64,000 bases of DNA, from contig JANEZZ010000522.1 in NCBI GenBank assembly GCA_026122225.1, positions 1,054,001 to 1,118,000 on the forward strand, given 5' to 3'. The notes under the pieces are model-generated. The model had not been told where the DNA came from. It searched no databases and saw only the letters and a list, made by a program, of their open reading frames with translations. The position numbers and the translations under genes were made by a program. The stretch comes from Heloderma charlesbogerti (Eukaryota; Chordata; Lepidosauria; Squamata; Helodermatidae). This document shows positions 20,477 through 32,102 of this stretch, in pieces; the first letter of the stretch is position 1; each line of letters starts with the position of its first letter.

Positions 20477-21442
20477 TAGGGATGGACGAAAGGGACTTAC
20501 CTCGTCCTGCAGCTTGCTTCGCGGTGGGGGGGAGGCGCTTCAGTTCTCCCGCCGAAGTTCAGGCGAGGGGGGGGAGGCACCCCGCCTCGCCTGGCCAAAA
20601 TTCAGGCCGGGGGGGAGGCGCCCCATCCCTCGCCGGCAAAATTCAGGCTGGGTAGGAGCGCCCCGTCTACCCGGCCGCGAAAAAAAAAGTAAAACACACA
20701 CACACCCGTGATAGGCTACGTAACGATTTACGTAGCCTATCACGGCTAGATTTCCAAAGTCAGCCGTGATAGGCTATGTAAATCGTCATGTAGCCTATCA
20801 CGGGTGACTTTGGGAAAAAAAAAAAAAAGCATGTACGCAAATGGCGGCTTCCATGGGGACCGCCATTTGCGTTCCTTATTTTGGCATGTCTAGTCTACGT
20901 AAAGATTTACATAGACTACGGCGAAAATAAGGGCAACGCAAATAGTGTTCCCTTATTTTCGCCGTAGTCTACGTAAATGTTTACGTAGACTAGACATGCC
21001 AAAATAAGGAACGGAAATGGCGGCGCCCCATGGGCACCGCCATTTGCGTACGCGCTTTTTTTTTTTTCCAAAGTCACCTGTGATAGGCTACGTGACGATT
21101 TACGTAGCCTATCACAGCTGACTTTGGAAATCTAGCCGTGATAGGCTACGTAAATCATTACGTAGCCTATCACGGGTGTGTGTGTGTTTTTTTTACTTTA
21201 CTTTTTTTTTTTGCAATGGCGGCGGCGGCAGCTGGTCGGGAAACCGGCCCCCGCCCCTGCTGAACCGCCGCCAAACCGCTGCCAGGACCCGCCGCCGAGA
21301 GGGACATTTGCCGAAGGTAAGTCCCATCCCGGGGGGGGGGGGGCGGGTGGCCGGCGGAGAATTTCCCCAACACTTTCGGGGGGCCGAATGCGTTGGCACT
21401 CGGCCTCCCGAAGATTCGTGGAGAAATTCTCCGCCAACCCTA
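20477..21442. mobile_element. Palindromic-array hAT-type element, copy 2 (most symmetric)
   Basis: The 8-bp duplication CTGGCAAG is exact (20469-20476 and 21443-21450), with TAGGGATGG at the left and CAACCCTA at the right. The interior from about 20690 to 21200 is an almost perfect 500-bp palindrome centred near 20942, symmetric even in its (AC)n/(GT)n and poly-A/poly-T edges. Sub-palindromes lie near 20707, 20763, 20834, 20885, 20957, 21013, 21077 and 21135. The A arm (20477-20690) has about four tandem GGGGGGGAGGCGCC-type units and the donor AGGTAAGT (minus, 20502-20495). The B arm has ATG at 21216 and the donor AGGTAAGT at 21315-21322 (+). Confidence 0.95.
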
Positions 21443-21732
21443 CTGGCAAGCCAGGGATAGCGACCTAGAACCCAAGACACACTTGCCAGTCATACCAGCC
21501 CGAGTCCTGTGAATTCTGATCCACGTTTTCTCCAAATAACCTCAAACACCCCCCAAACAACACAATGTCTGGGGCATTCTGCTCCACTGGGCAGCAAAGA
21601 AAAAGGGAGAAAGACAGAAATGCAGCACAAATTAACATCCTGATGTGAAGCAAGGAAGGGCCACAACTAGCGCACATACAAGCCAACAACATTCAAGGCT
21701 TACTGCAGCGTTATCATCCATACCATGTATAT

Positions 21733-21808
21733 CCATGCACATGCTGGTTGGGGAGAATGGGAGATGTAGTCTAGCACATCTGGAGGGTGCCAGGTTGGGG
21801 AAGGCTGT
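21733..21808. mobile_element. Partial 'GGCACCAGG' fold-back MITE
   Basis: GCACATGCTGGTTGGGGAG, then AGATGTAGTCTAGCAC, then ATCTGGAGGGTGCCAGG match the right half of the family. The left half is missing. Confidence 0.6.
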
Positions 21809-21849
21809 AGCCCCCTGCTGTCCATCTGTAGAGGGGGACCTGGTCTAGG

Positions 21850-22700
21850 CATGTAGGCTGTGAGGAACCCTATGCGCATGGAACATTTCCTTCTACAGAC
21901 ATGCTCCCCAGCACATGGACGGTGGTGGTGCAGCTAGTGGAGTTGCGACAGCAGGGGCAGATCTGGGCTTATACCTCAGAGTTGTCAGCAAATATGCCTC
22001 CCCTTCCCCCTTTGGTGTGAAAGGATGCCTGAGCATAAGGCTTCATGGGAGTTCTAGTGGGCTGAAAGAGAGCCAATTTGCTTTCTACTTCCCATAAAAA
22101 GCCTGTTTATAATTATGAGCAAAGGGCATTGTCTGGTCTGTTTATCAGAGAAAGCACTGAAAGCCATAGAAACAAAACTGAAGGATTTAAGGAGGACAAA
22201 GAAACAGAGTTATGAGAGAGGCCTTTTGTTTGCAAGTTTAAATAGCTGTACGTACGCATCCATTTTGCAGGGAAGATGGTGAGCTGCTGCTTGTTGCTTG
22301 AAAGCAATGCCTGTGGCACCTGTGTGCGTGTCTTCCTCACACCGTGTACTCGGCGACACCTGCAAACCCACCCTCAGCATGCTGAGCAGCGTGCATTAGT
22401 GCAACTGCCAGCCATTTCCATTGGAGTTCCAAATTTTGCTGCTTACAGGACGGGCTTTGAAATCTGGAGGGAAAACACTTAAGGCAGAATTGGCCTGCAC
22501 AGTTGAGGCAAACGGTTCTTTTCTGAATCAAAACTGGAAGTTCGCTTCAGACTTATCCTGCAGTTCAGATCTGTATTCTACACAGAAGCTGTGTGTGTGT
22601 GCACATGTGAGGAAGAAAAAGGCCAGCAGGAAAAGGATTAAGAACCCCCGCCCCCAGCCATCTCTCCCCTTCTTGAAATCACACAGCACAATTAGTGTGT
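21850..22700. other. Unassigned sequence
   Basis: No gene or repeat could be recognised between the partial MITE and the third palindromic element. A short GT tract immediately precedes that element. Confidence 0.4.
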
Positions 22701-22704
22701 GTGT

Positions 22705-23565
22705 TAGAGATGGCAGAGAATTCTGCCACGGATCTCGGTGAGGCCGAATGCCAGTGCATTCGGCCCCCCGAACTCCGTGGTGGAACGGACTGCCACCCCC
22801 CACCCCACCCCGCGGATCCCCCCCTGGGACGAGACTCACCTGGGGCGGATCTTCCGGGTGGCGGCGGCTCCGGCAGCTGGTCTTCCGACCGGCTGCTGCC
22901 GCCGCCATTTCCACTCTTGTAAAAAAAAAAAAAAAGACGTGATAGGCTACGTAAAGATTTACATAGCCTATCATGGCTGGGTGGGTTAAAAACACACAAA
23001 AAACCACGTATATTGCGTTCCTTATTTTTGCCCTCTTAATCTACCTAAATATTTACGTAGACTATGATGGCAAAAATAAAGGGGAACGCAAATAGCATAG
23101 CGGGCGCTATTTGCATCCCTTTTTGATTCCCCGTTTTAGCCTACGTAGCCTACATAGGCTAAAACGGGGAATCAAAAAGGGACACAAATAGCGCCCGCTA
23201 TGCTATTTGCGTTCCCCTTTATTTTCGCCGTCATAGTCTATGTAAATATTTACGTAGATTAAGAGGGCAAAAATAAGGAATGCAAATGGCGGCGGCTGTA
23301 GCCACCGCCATTTGCGTACGTGGTTTTTTTGTTTTTTTACCCAGAGCCCTCCGTGGCTGGAAATCCGGCTGCGGACGGCTCTGGCCTGGCTGGGCCTGGC
23401 CGGCTGCTCTGCGGAGCTGCCGCGGAGCACAGCCGGCCGTGGAGGATTCCGGGGGGGAGGAACGGAGTGCCTCTCCCCCAGCGAGGATTCCGGGGGGAGG
23501 GACGGAACGCCTCCCCCCCACCATCAACATAATCTGCGAAAGGTAAGTGACTTTTGTACATCCCT
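22705..23565. mobile_element. Palindromic-array hAT-type element, copy 3
   Basis: The left terminus is TAGAGATGG and the right is CATCCCT. The flanks are GTGTGTGT on both sides (22697-22704, 23566-23573), consistent with an 8-bp duplication but inside a GT repeat and so weak alone. It is oriented opposite to copies 1 and 2, with the B arm at the left. B arm, minus strand: ATG at 22908, 23 open codons (MAAAAAGRKTSCRSRRHPED, then PPQ), then the donor AGGTGAGT (22841-22834). A arm: the donor AGGTAAGT at 23541-23548 (+). The palindrome array spans 22933-23335 with a centre near 23135. Its arm sequences are closest to copy 6. Confidence 0.9.
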
Positions 23566-23599
23566 GTGTGTGTGTGTGTGTGTGTGTAAAGCACTGCTG

Positions 23600-26500
23600 G
23601 TTCTTTCTCTTTAAAGCAGACTTGGACTGGATGATCCTCAAAAAGAGGATTGCCCTCTGTAAAACAGGAGACATGGCCACCCAGAGATAGTCTATATCTT
23701 GCATAGTCTTGCATTCTGGGAAGTGCAAAAAAAAAGAAAGCCAGAATGTTTCCAGGCATAGACCTCTGTGGGGAATAAAGACTAAAGATTACAGCTGGAT
23801 CATGTTTTACATGAAATCACTGGGAATAGGAAAGAATGTGGGGGTTTTTAAAACTGCCCCATCCTTTGTGTGCCCCTTTCAGAGGGGAAAGGGCTCTTCC
23901 TTGTCCAAGCCAAGATACAGAAAGTCTGGAATGAGACCGTTACTAGTGCATGAGGAGAGCCGGCCCGCACATCCCCACTGTACTCTACGTCTTCAGTCTC
24001 CAGTTGCACACAACAACCTGTGAACATGTGAGTAGGTCCTGACCGGCTGCTGAGTTGCTTGCTGACCCCTCCAAAGCATAAAAGAATAGCAACAGAGCAT
24101 CTGTGATGATCAGGGAAAGTCACTCAAGATGACAGCCACTGTATCCACATGGGGAGCATATGATAAATACTCTGAGTTCTTAGCCGGCCAAAACTGCCTT
24201 TGTGTGTGCGTGTGTGGGTGACAGAGGGTATTGGGAAGTGGGAAATGTTATGGTTTAAATAAAGGTTAATTCACTGCCAGATTAGAAATGTCAGTAGCAT
24301 ATTAAGTTACTATTGACTTCATGGGCCAAGTCTTCAGTCTCCTGTCTTTTCCTAATTCAACCCATCACCAATGCCTCCTCTCCCCTGGCTGCAAGGGGTT
24401 CCCTAAACAGTAACCGAAGCATAGAGCTCTCAACCCTGGATACATTGGGAGCCTTTTTGTCCCCTTCAAATAAACTTGGCAGGCTTTGACAGCAAAGCCG
24501 TAGATAATCTCCTGCCTTGGCCCGCCTTCTCTCCCAACCTGTTTGTTATGACTCCATTGGCTTCAAAGTTAAGAATAGAGTGACCTTTGTAAAGTCTATC
24601 TGCTTCCCAGCAGACCCTAGGAGAAGCACTGCAGGTGGTAGCAACAATCATCATCATCATCAAAATTATCATCCTCATCATGGTGATGGTGGTGGTGATG
24701 ATGATGAGAGACTGAGGACAAGGACTGAGTCATTTTGTTGTCTGGCAAAAACAACAATCCAGGAACAAACAATAGTCCCTGGTCCGTAACTTCCTGTGAT
24801 TTGACTTGGCCAACACAGTACTGTCTCTTTCAGGTTGTTTTATGACATTATGGAGATTCCATGCTGTTGCTTTCCTTTTTTCCCTTCCTGCTACACATAG
24901 ACACACATACACACATGCCCCAGAAGCACTAAGTGTGCAATGCTTGCTGAGCTGGCATCCAGGGGGGATGCAGCTGCCTTAAAGGTTAAAAAACCAACAC
25001 CATGGAAATGAGATGATGAAAAGCATTCAGCTGACTACTGGTGTTACCTTTCAGCGAATTCTCCAGCATAGAGCCTTACTGGAGGCAAGGACCATATAAG
25101 GAAGGATGCGAGCTCAGGTAACTTCCCCCTTGGGTCACAGCAAGGAGGTATCACTCAGAGATTGTGATGCCAGGGGTTGTGGGTGGGGGGCTGTATTGCA
25201 TGGGTTGACAGTGCTGCCTCCCACATTCTTCAGTATGTACGTGTGTGGCAATTAACAGAGATCCAGAAGACTTGCAGAGCTTTTTCATACATATGGCAAG
25301 CTCAAGGTGCATAATTACAGCCGGCCATGCAGTCATCTGATTGACCTTTTGCATTGGTCTTCATCTGGTAGATGGGGGCCAAATGCAGTTCTCAGCAATG
25401 GCAGGCCACTATTTTCTTTGTCTGTTCTTCTTTGTAAAGAGAAGGAAAGAAGCAGAGAGAGAGAAAGAGAGAGAGAGAAGGAGGAATGCCGAGATGCAAA
25501 GAAGGACAGAATTCATTTACTTTTAGCAGTCATACATGTATATTTCACACCTGCATGACAAGCTACACCTGCAAAAAAAACCCTTATTCTACACAACAAC
25601 TAAACAATAAACATAGATGCTCTGTCCTCCTTTGCATCTGGCTGACTTAAACAGCAAAGGAAAAAACTGGGCATATATGGCAAAAATCAATAAAGTAAAT
25701 ATGAAATGGTCTCAATTTCCACCTTGCAGGGATTAAATGTGAGTCCTGGATCTGAAAAGGTTGAAGATTACTGGCCTTTTGCGCGACCAGATATTTTTTC
25801 AGCTCACATTGAGGACTGTGAAAAATGACCTCATTGAGGCTGCAAATCAATCTGTCCATGCAATGAACCAATTAGATGGCTGCTTGGCTGTCATGCGGAT
25901 TAGGCTGGTTTTTGGTCACATGAATTGGCCTTCCAAGACACCAGTGTTCTGGAAATGAAGGCTGTTTATAACTCTGAAATGTTTGCAATGCTGAAATCTC
26001 TCCTTATTTTTCCCAGCTGCCTTGTTGTATCTTACAAATTTGCTTCCCAGCTTCCCAGCCAACCAGTTAACCAAACCAGCTCCCTCCACCCCCAACAAAG
26101 AACTGGTTGGAGAATGCACATGCAGGGCCTCTTTCACCCAGGAAATGGAGTGGAAACACTAGCAACAGTCTTGTGGAAAGTGTCCTCATAATTAGGCCAA
26201 TGCCAATTAACAGCAGATTCCAGTTGTGCACAAATACAGCCTGAAATGTTTGGTTTATGTTGAGATTGTACCTCTGATTGTACCACGTTTAAAATGTTCC
26301 ATTTCTGGTGGGGGGAGGGAGCAGAAAGAGGAAAAGAATTAAAGAAACAAGGGAACCATCTACCTGTGAGCCTGAGCAGATATAACCATTTTCTGCACAT
26401 AATAGTATCCTTTTTACAACCATGTTTTTCACCCTCAGCTTAAAAAAAAAAAAGACATGAAACCTACAACTACAGAAATATACAAGTGCATCTGATCACA

Positions 26501-28030
26501 GATTGACCCTATGTGTTACTTCGATTATCAAACCTCTGGAAACAGATGAATTTGTATTGGTTAGTCAGAAAGGTTTTCTCTCCAGGCTAAGGAGCCAAGC
26601 ACCAGGGAGATGCTTTAGCCTCCCCTGTCCTGCAAAGGTGCTTTAAGCCAAAATGAAATGAAATACAACAAAAAGATTCAGAAGGGCCATCTCAGCCATA
26701 TAAACAGCAAAACCTGTCAGAGAAGCAAGACCGTTTCTTATGGTCAGCTCAATATTCCAGGTGAAGACCACCATTGAATGGACGTCCTTCTGCTGCAGGA
26801 CATTGGCTCAGTGAGGGGATCCATTGGTTTGTGTTGTATTTAATATTGATACGTACCAGTCTTTTCTGATAAAGATGTGCATCTGTTTTTATAAGCCTTG
26901 CTGTCTTCCAAAGACAGCAATCAGTTATCTTCATCTGTGCATCATTCTCTTCTGCCGGTTGTACAGGAGTGCACAACCTTTTTGGTCCTGAGGGCCACAG
27001 TAGGTGTCTGCTAGGGTGGCAGGGGCCACACATATACGCACACATGCACATACATGCATGCACGCTCACCCCAGTAGCAACAGATCTTGGTCTTGCAGCA
27101 ACAGCATCAAAGCACTGAAGCCCATGCCATGGGCTCCAGTCACCTGCATGAAATCACACACCCTGCCCCCAAGGGGGAAAGGTTCTAGGAATAGGCTCTT
27201 TGGTTCCTGCCATAGAGTAGGAACCTCATTCTTAGAGCATCCCAGGACATAGGGAGAAACATTCAACCACAGCTTTGTGGGGCGGCCCAGGAAATGAGTT
27301 TCCTGCTCTATGGCCTGTTCCATAGAGTGTTTTCCTTCCCCTTTTTTTCAGTGGTGGCAGATGCTGGGGGGATGCCTGCAACCCCCAGTTCTTGCACCCC
27401 TGACACAGAGTAACAAGAAAGAAACAGGCCTGGTGCAATTTGAATGGATTTTCTGATTGCTTGCACAGCTTTGACTTGGCTCTTCGGTTCCTGGTAATAA
27501 CATGATGTGTAAGCTCTAACAATCATTAGGTAGCAAAGCTGCCATGCCGATGGCTGCGTTCAACCTGCTGTGACTTGACTATCCTGGTATCCAGAGATGT
27601 CTACTCCAGCAGCCCATGGTATCTTTACAGCCACGTGACAGAGATGGGGAAAGCTATGCTCTTACTATACTGTCCAGAGAGTGAACCAAAAAATGGAAGC
27701 AGGTTCCGACATCCTTTCTGTCCACATTCTTATTCAGCCACCGCCCAAAGCAGCAAACACACCAGGCCTTTTAGCATTCCTCTGAAGCCACTTCTGAGTT
27801 AGAAGACACACTCATTTCCACTTCGCATTAAGCCACTTTTCCTTGCTGTTACCTCTAAATCCAGAGCTTGTCTCGGCTACTAATCCACCAAACATCAGTA
27901 GCCAAATGAAGTTGAAATGCAACTGTTGTATGACAGACAGTGACAGTGTCTGGGAATTGGTGCAGTAGGGCACAGTAGAAGCTTCTGTTTGCGTAGTCTA
28001 AGCTGTGCTTCTTTGAAGAAGCAAATTTAC
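23600..28030. other. Unassigned, mostly unique sequence
   Basis: No gene could be supported. Simple-sequence patches occur at 24640-24715 (CAT/GGTGAT units) and 25453-25480 (AG-rich). A hAT-MITE-like sequence may span 26966-27402. Its left side is CAGGAGTGCACAACCTTTTTGG and its right side ends GCACCCCTG, giving near-inverted ends, but no matching target duplication is visible. The long left word is quoted only for its first 20 bases, CAGGAGTGCACAACCTTTTT. Confidence 0.35.
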
Positions 28031-28047
28031 CCACTGCAACGTACAGT

Positions 28048-28169
28048 CAGCCTTCCCCAACCTGGTACCCTGATTTGGACTACAGCTCCCAGCATTCCTG
28101 ATTGTTGGCTGGGGCTGATAGGACGTGAAATCCAAAATATCTGGAGGGTACCAGGATGGGGAAGACTGA
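28048..28169. mobile_element. Fold-back hAT-type MITE, 'GGTACCAGG' copy with 8-bp duplication
   Basis: The ends CAGCCTTCCCCAACCTGG and CCAGGATGGGGAAGACTGA are inverted. The flanks CGTACAGT (28040-28047) and CTTACAGT (28170-28177) match at 7 of 8 bases, as expected for a hAT insertion. The interior (ACTACAGCTCCCAGCATTCC and its partner) is self-complementary. This is the best-bounded copy of the family. Confidence 0.82.
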
Positions 28170-28328
28170 CTTACAGTTGTACAGGAAGAGCCCCCAGAAC
28201 TTCTGCAGTACATGTATTTATAAATTGCCTAACATTTCTACACAGTGATACTATTCATTGTATTATATATAATATACTATATGGACATATTTCCTAGCCC
28301 TGCTTTTGAACCATAAGGACTAGATCAG

Positions 28329-28650
28329 GTGTGGGCAACTGGGTGTGTGTGTGTCTGGGGGGCATAATCCTCCCCCCCCGATCGCACTGCGTGGGACACT
28401 GTGTACTCTGCAGGGCACCTAGAAAAAAAAATTGGGGTGCAAAATGGGTCGCTACGGTCATAACAAATAAGGAGCACTTAAAGGGTCCAATTTAGCTTCA
28501 GAACAAGTGACATTTGACCCACTTAGTGCTCTGTAATACCAAAACTGTGTCTTGTTTTTTAAAAATCACAACATTTTATTTTATTTTTGCTGTTGCCGCT
28601 GAATTTGGCAACACCAAGAGGCGGCGGGGGCTGCATGTTGCCCACCCCTG
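28329..28650. mobile_element. hAT-type MITE, CAGGTGTGGGCAAC ends
   Basis: The left end CAGGTGTGGGCAAC and the right end TTGCCCACCCCTG are inverted. The flanks GACTAGAT and GAATAAAT agree at 6 of 8 bases. No coding capacity is visible. The interior is A/T-rich except for the last 40 bases (GGCGGCGGGGG). Confidence 0.6.
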
Positions 28651-28814
28651 GAATAAATTATAATGCCCACTAGGCTTAGTTGATGAGATGTTCATCCCCC
28701 ACCCCCTGCACACTGCACTATATACCTTGTCTTGGGGCATATGTACAACCCCACCTGTTAGGTGGTAAAGGTGAAATTGGTATATTAATGACTATGTAGG
28801 ACAGTCATGTAGGA

Positions 28815-30106
28815 CAGTGGTCTCCAAACTTTTTGATCGTGCACCCCATCAGTAAAAATATTTTGAGCATGCACCCGCAAAATATTTATTTATTTATAAA
28901 TGATATACATGTACCACTGCACTAATATATTATGTACATTATAAAACATGCACAAAAATAGAAATTAAAAAAGGATGAGATAAAGATGAAATAAACCATG
29001 TTTCAAAATAATTTGTTTATTAACCTTTTTGCTCTCACTAAAAAAATATTATTAATAATAATATTTTTAGTGAGAGCAATGTGATTGAATATGTATCATT
29101 ATTTTTTGAAAATCGTGGTTTAACACTTTGTGATACAGTGATTCAAAGGTCTGGCTCTAAGTTTGGTTCATTTTGGTACTTGGTTTTAATAGCTGTCATA
29201 GCTGAAAAAGACACCTCACAAAAATACATACATCCAAATGGAAGAAGTGCATCGCTGGCTGCTCTTGCTAAATCATGATACTCATTTTTCAGTCCCATTC
29301 ACCAATTAAGCAAAGGCTTTTGTTGAAATTCAGCTAGCAAATTTCTATCTCCCCTGATGTCAATCAGTTGTTCTTGCAAACTAATCAGAAGGTGTTGCAT
29401 TTTTATATCTTTAACAAGTGGGTTCAAAACCCACTGAAACTCTTAGTTTGGAAGATTTTTAAACAGGTTAGAAAATTCAATTTCCAGGTTTTTAAAGTGT
29501 GCAAATACGAGAGTTTTTATAGGTGATGCCCTTACATAGCTTTTGGCAACAAAATCACATGCCAATGGAAACATTCCCAAACATCCACTTTCAAAATGCT
29601 CTCTCTCCATAGCACGAGTTTCTTTCGAAAAGCAGTTACTTTCTCATTCATTGTTAAAAGTCACCTTTACCTTGAAGGGACAGATTGTGTGTTTATTTTG
29701 TCAAAAGTGTCTGCTAGCTAGCATACTACTGACAGCCACTTGTCATCACTGAAAAGGTCAGCAAATTTGGAACAAATGTGCTCCCCTTCGGCAGGATGGC
29801 AGCTGCTCCAGTGCCACGGCCGAGCAAGCAGCCGCGCCTTCCTCTGCCGTGCCTGGCAGAGACTGGCACAGTTGCTCTCGGTGGCCGTGGCAGAGGCAGG
29901 ATAGGACTGGAGCCGAGAGAGAAATGCCATGGAGCTTCCCTCTCGGCTCCCGTCACATCCTGCTGCCTCTGCCACCACCATAGTTATGCACAACAGCAGC
30001 TCTTCAGGGCAGCAGGAGGCTGCTCAATTCTCAGGCAGCTTGCGCACCCCAATGGATCGTCTTGTGCACCCCCTGGGGTGTGCGCATGCCACTTTGGAGA
30101 CCACTG
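28815..30106 (-). mobile_element. hAT transposon (Charlie/ZBED5-like) with transposase remnant
   Basis: The terminal inverted repeats are CAGTGGTCTCCAAAC at the left and ACTTTGGAGACCACTG at the right. The 8-bp target duplication ATGTAGGA is exact (28807-28814 and 30107-30114). The coding strand is minus. The 5' part (29760-30100) is GC-rich and partly self-complementary (CTCTCGGCTCC/GGAGCCGAGAG). The transposase remnant occupies about 29060-29760, and the rest of the gene is missing. It is therefore an internally deleted relative of an autonomous element. Confidence 0.92.
29060..29760 (-). pseudogene. hAT transposase C-terminal half, decayed
   Basis: On the minus strand the order of blocks is that of ZBED5/Charlie-type hAT transposases. 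FSDDKWLSVV comes first, then HFESGCLGMFPLACDFVAKS, then DIKMQHLLISLQEQLIDIRG, and finally the hAT dimerisation block EYHDLARAASDALLPFGCMY with CEVSFSAMTAIKTKY and NEPNLEPDL. At least four in-frame stops and frame changes interrupt it. The N-terminal BED zinc finger and the first catalytic acidic residues are absent. In life this enzyme would excise and insert hAT elements using short terminal inverted repeats and 8-bp staggered cuts. Confidence 0.82.
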
Positions 30107-30119
30107 ATGTAGGACACAC

Positions 30120-31070
30120 CTTACCAGGGTGTTTACGACCAGCAGTGTGGAGAGATTGAAAGAGCACTGGCAGCGATGGAGTGGCTCTAGCCCCAACTAG
30201 CCAGTGGCAGCAGAATTACTTACACGTCTGTGCCCACTGGGATCCCCAGTTACACTCTAACCAGGCTGACTTTGTGCTGTGGCTATGCTCAGCCTCTTCA
30301 GATGCCGAGAGGCTCGTAATTTCCACAAAGCCAAAGCAAGCCAGATGTCTTCTTCAGAACAATGTGTATCATATGACAAGGCTGGAGTTAAACACAAGTC
30401 GCTATAGAGTTACATGTGTGCAAAAGAAAAAACACCCCAGACTCATCCGGCAAGAAATGCGTTCTTTTCATATGATGCTCATTTAGTATAACATATTCCT
30501 AGTAGAATAGATTTTTATCTTAGGATCTGAGGGAGCAACATCAAGGCTACACGGTAAACTACCACTAACAAAAAGGGTTAATATTTCTGCATCTTACAAG
30601 TATCCTGCTCTAACACTAGTGTCTCCTTTCCACTGAGAGGTGATAACAGAGATCACTAGGGAGTGTGCCTCCATTCTTGACGTTTGCTACTCGGGTTAGA
30701 TAACCAAATGCGGTAACCTTACACCCGCTGGGAGTGAAGGGTGCCAATTTATATGGGGCTGGGGCAAGAATGCAAAGCAGGGGTGCCCAACTATGCGCGC
30801 TCCCTGCTTGTGCTGGTGGGAGGGGATCCATGACAGGCACAGCCCACCTCAAACAGGCCTCTGTCATTATACCCTCAGCCTGAAGTCAACCCATCAGAGC
30901 AGCCACTATGCCAACAGATGGACACTAGATATTGCAGCTCTGGTAGGAGCAAGAGCAGTGAAGAAATGCAGCTGTTGAAGGATGCTTGAGATGTGCACAA
31001 GTCAAGAGGGGGCTGAATTGTCCCATTCAGAAGGGGCAACATACTGCAGGTTTTTGGTGTCACCTTCAAA
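30120..31070. other. Unassigned sequence
   Basis: No recognisable gene. At 30778-30800 the wording GCAGGGGTGCCCAACTATG resembles the end of hAT-type MITEs, but no partner end could be placed. Confidence 0.35.
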
Positions 31071-31077
31071 TGGATTT

Positions 31078-31228
31078 TCTTGATCTTCAGGTTTTGTTGT
31101 ACTGATCTTCAGATTTTTTTGTACTGATCTTCACATTATATTCATCTTCAAATTTTATTGATCTTCAAATTTTATTTTATTGAGCTTCAAATTTTATTTT
31201 ATTTGATCTTCAGTTTTTATTTTATTGA
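31078..31228. repeat. Minisatellite of GATCTTCA-ATTTTATT units
   Basis: Seven or eight imperfect tandem copies of a roughly 18-28 base unit (TTGATCTTCAAATTTTATTT and variants). Unit length varies mostly in the T/A-rich half. Confidence 0.85.
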
Positions 31229-31269
31229 TCCCAGCAATGAAGGAGGGCTATAAATATGTTGGTTGAATG

Positions 31270-32095
31270 AACAACTTAGCTTCCCAAGCCATCAATGGGG
31301 CAGTGCAGCTCAATTAATTCATGTTTCTCTTTTGCTCACTTGTGACAGCAGCAGAGCAGCAAAACCAAAATGCACAAAATGTATTTGAGGGGAGGTGTGC
31401 GAGTGTGTGTGGTGGGGTGTGCATTTGGGGGAGAAGAAAGCCATGCTATGAAATAAAAGATCAGAGGGCTGCAAGCATTTTGGAGGTTCAAGCATGCCAC
31501 ACACAAGCACTGGGCCTGTGGTCAGCTGGAAACATCGCAGTTTAAAATTCCACAATAGCCCTGCCATTTAATCCTTCTAATGCAAATTCCCCACACCTCA
31601 GTCCTAGCCCAGCACTGCTACTGTGGTGGCACAAGCCAAGCCTTTAAGCCCTTTTGAAGTATGCAAGGGTCCGTGTTTCTCAGCAGGAGGGCTGGAAAAC
31701 TATGTCAGCAATGCCAAAAATGCCCCTGTGATTACTGTACCTTTCGGAGCAGAAACCAGGAGAGCAACCCATTAATGCCTCCTAATCTGTCTAATAAATA
31801 AAACTAGTTCTTTGTGGACACATCGTCTCTGCAGCCGGCATGGAGGGTGGCTGGTATAACACATCCTGATCTGCAGCAGTGAGGCGGAGATTGCATTGTC
31901 TTCTCACCCATTAGTGCTGCCTCAAATTTCCTTGGATACGTTCTTTTCCTATGACATACTATGCATCATGCTAAAAAGGCCAGTGGAACAGCAAACGCTG
32001 GCCTAATAGGGATTTCACTTTGCACAAAAATATGGTGTTTCTTAGCATAATATTCGATGCCAAGTTGGTTTTAGAAAGTAAGAAATACAAAATAG
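31270..32095. other. Unassigned sequence
   Basis: No gene or named repeat recognised. Confidence 0.4.
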
Positions 32096-32102
32096 GTGAG
32101 GT

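Noticed and set aside
20690..21200. CRISPR-like look: palindromic repeats at regular spacing
   Set aside because: The 'spacers' are themselves palindromic and shared between copies, the sequence is vertebrate, and the unit sits inside transposon ends with target duplications.
24640..24715. Hairpin of CATCATCAT / GATGATGATG as a regulatory stem
   Set aside because: Explained by two neighbouring simple repeats of complementary units.
25801..25900. Exon-like segment after TTTTTTCAG at 25800 (LTLRTVKNDLIEAANQSVHA)
   Set aside because: Open frame and fair acceptor, but no usable donor follows (ATTAG|GCTGG) and no conservation can be tested here.
28815..30106. The decayed hAT as the source of the palindromic family
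   Set aside because: Its termini (CAGTGGTCTCC) do not match TAGGGATG beyond the superfamily level, so a direct parent relation is not supported.
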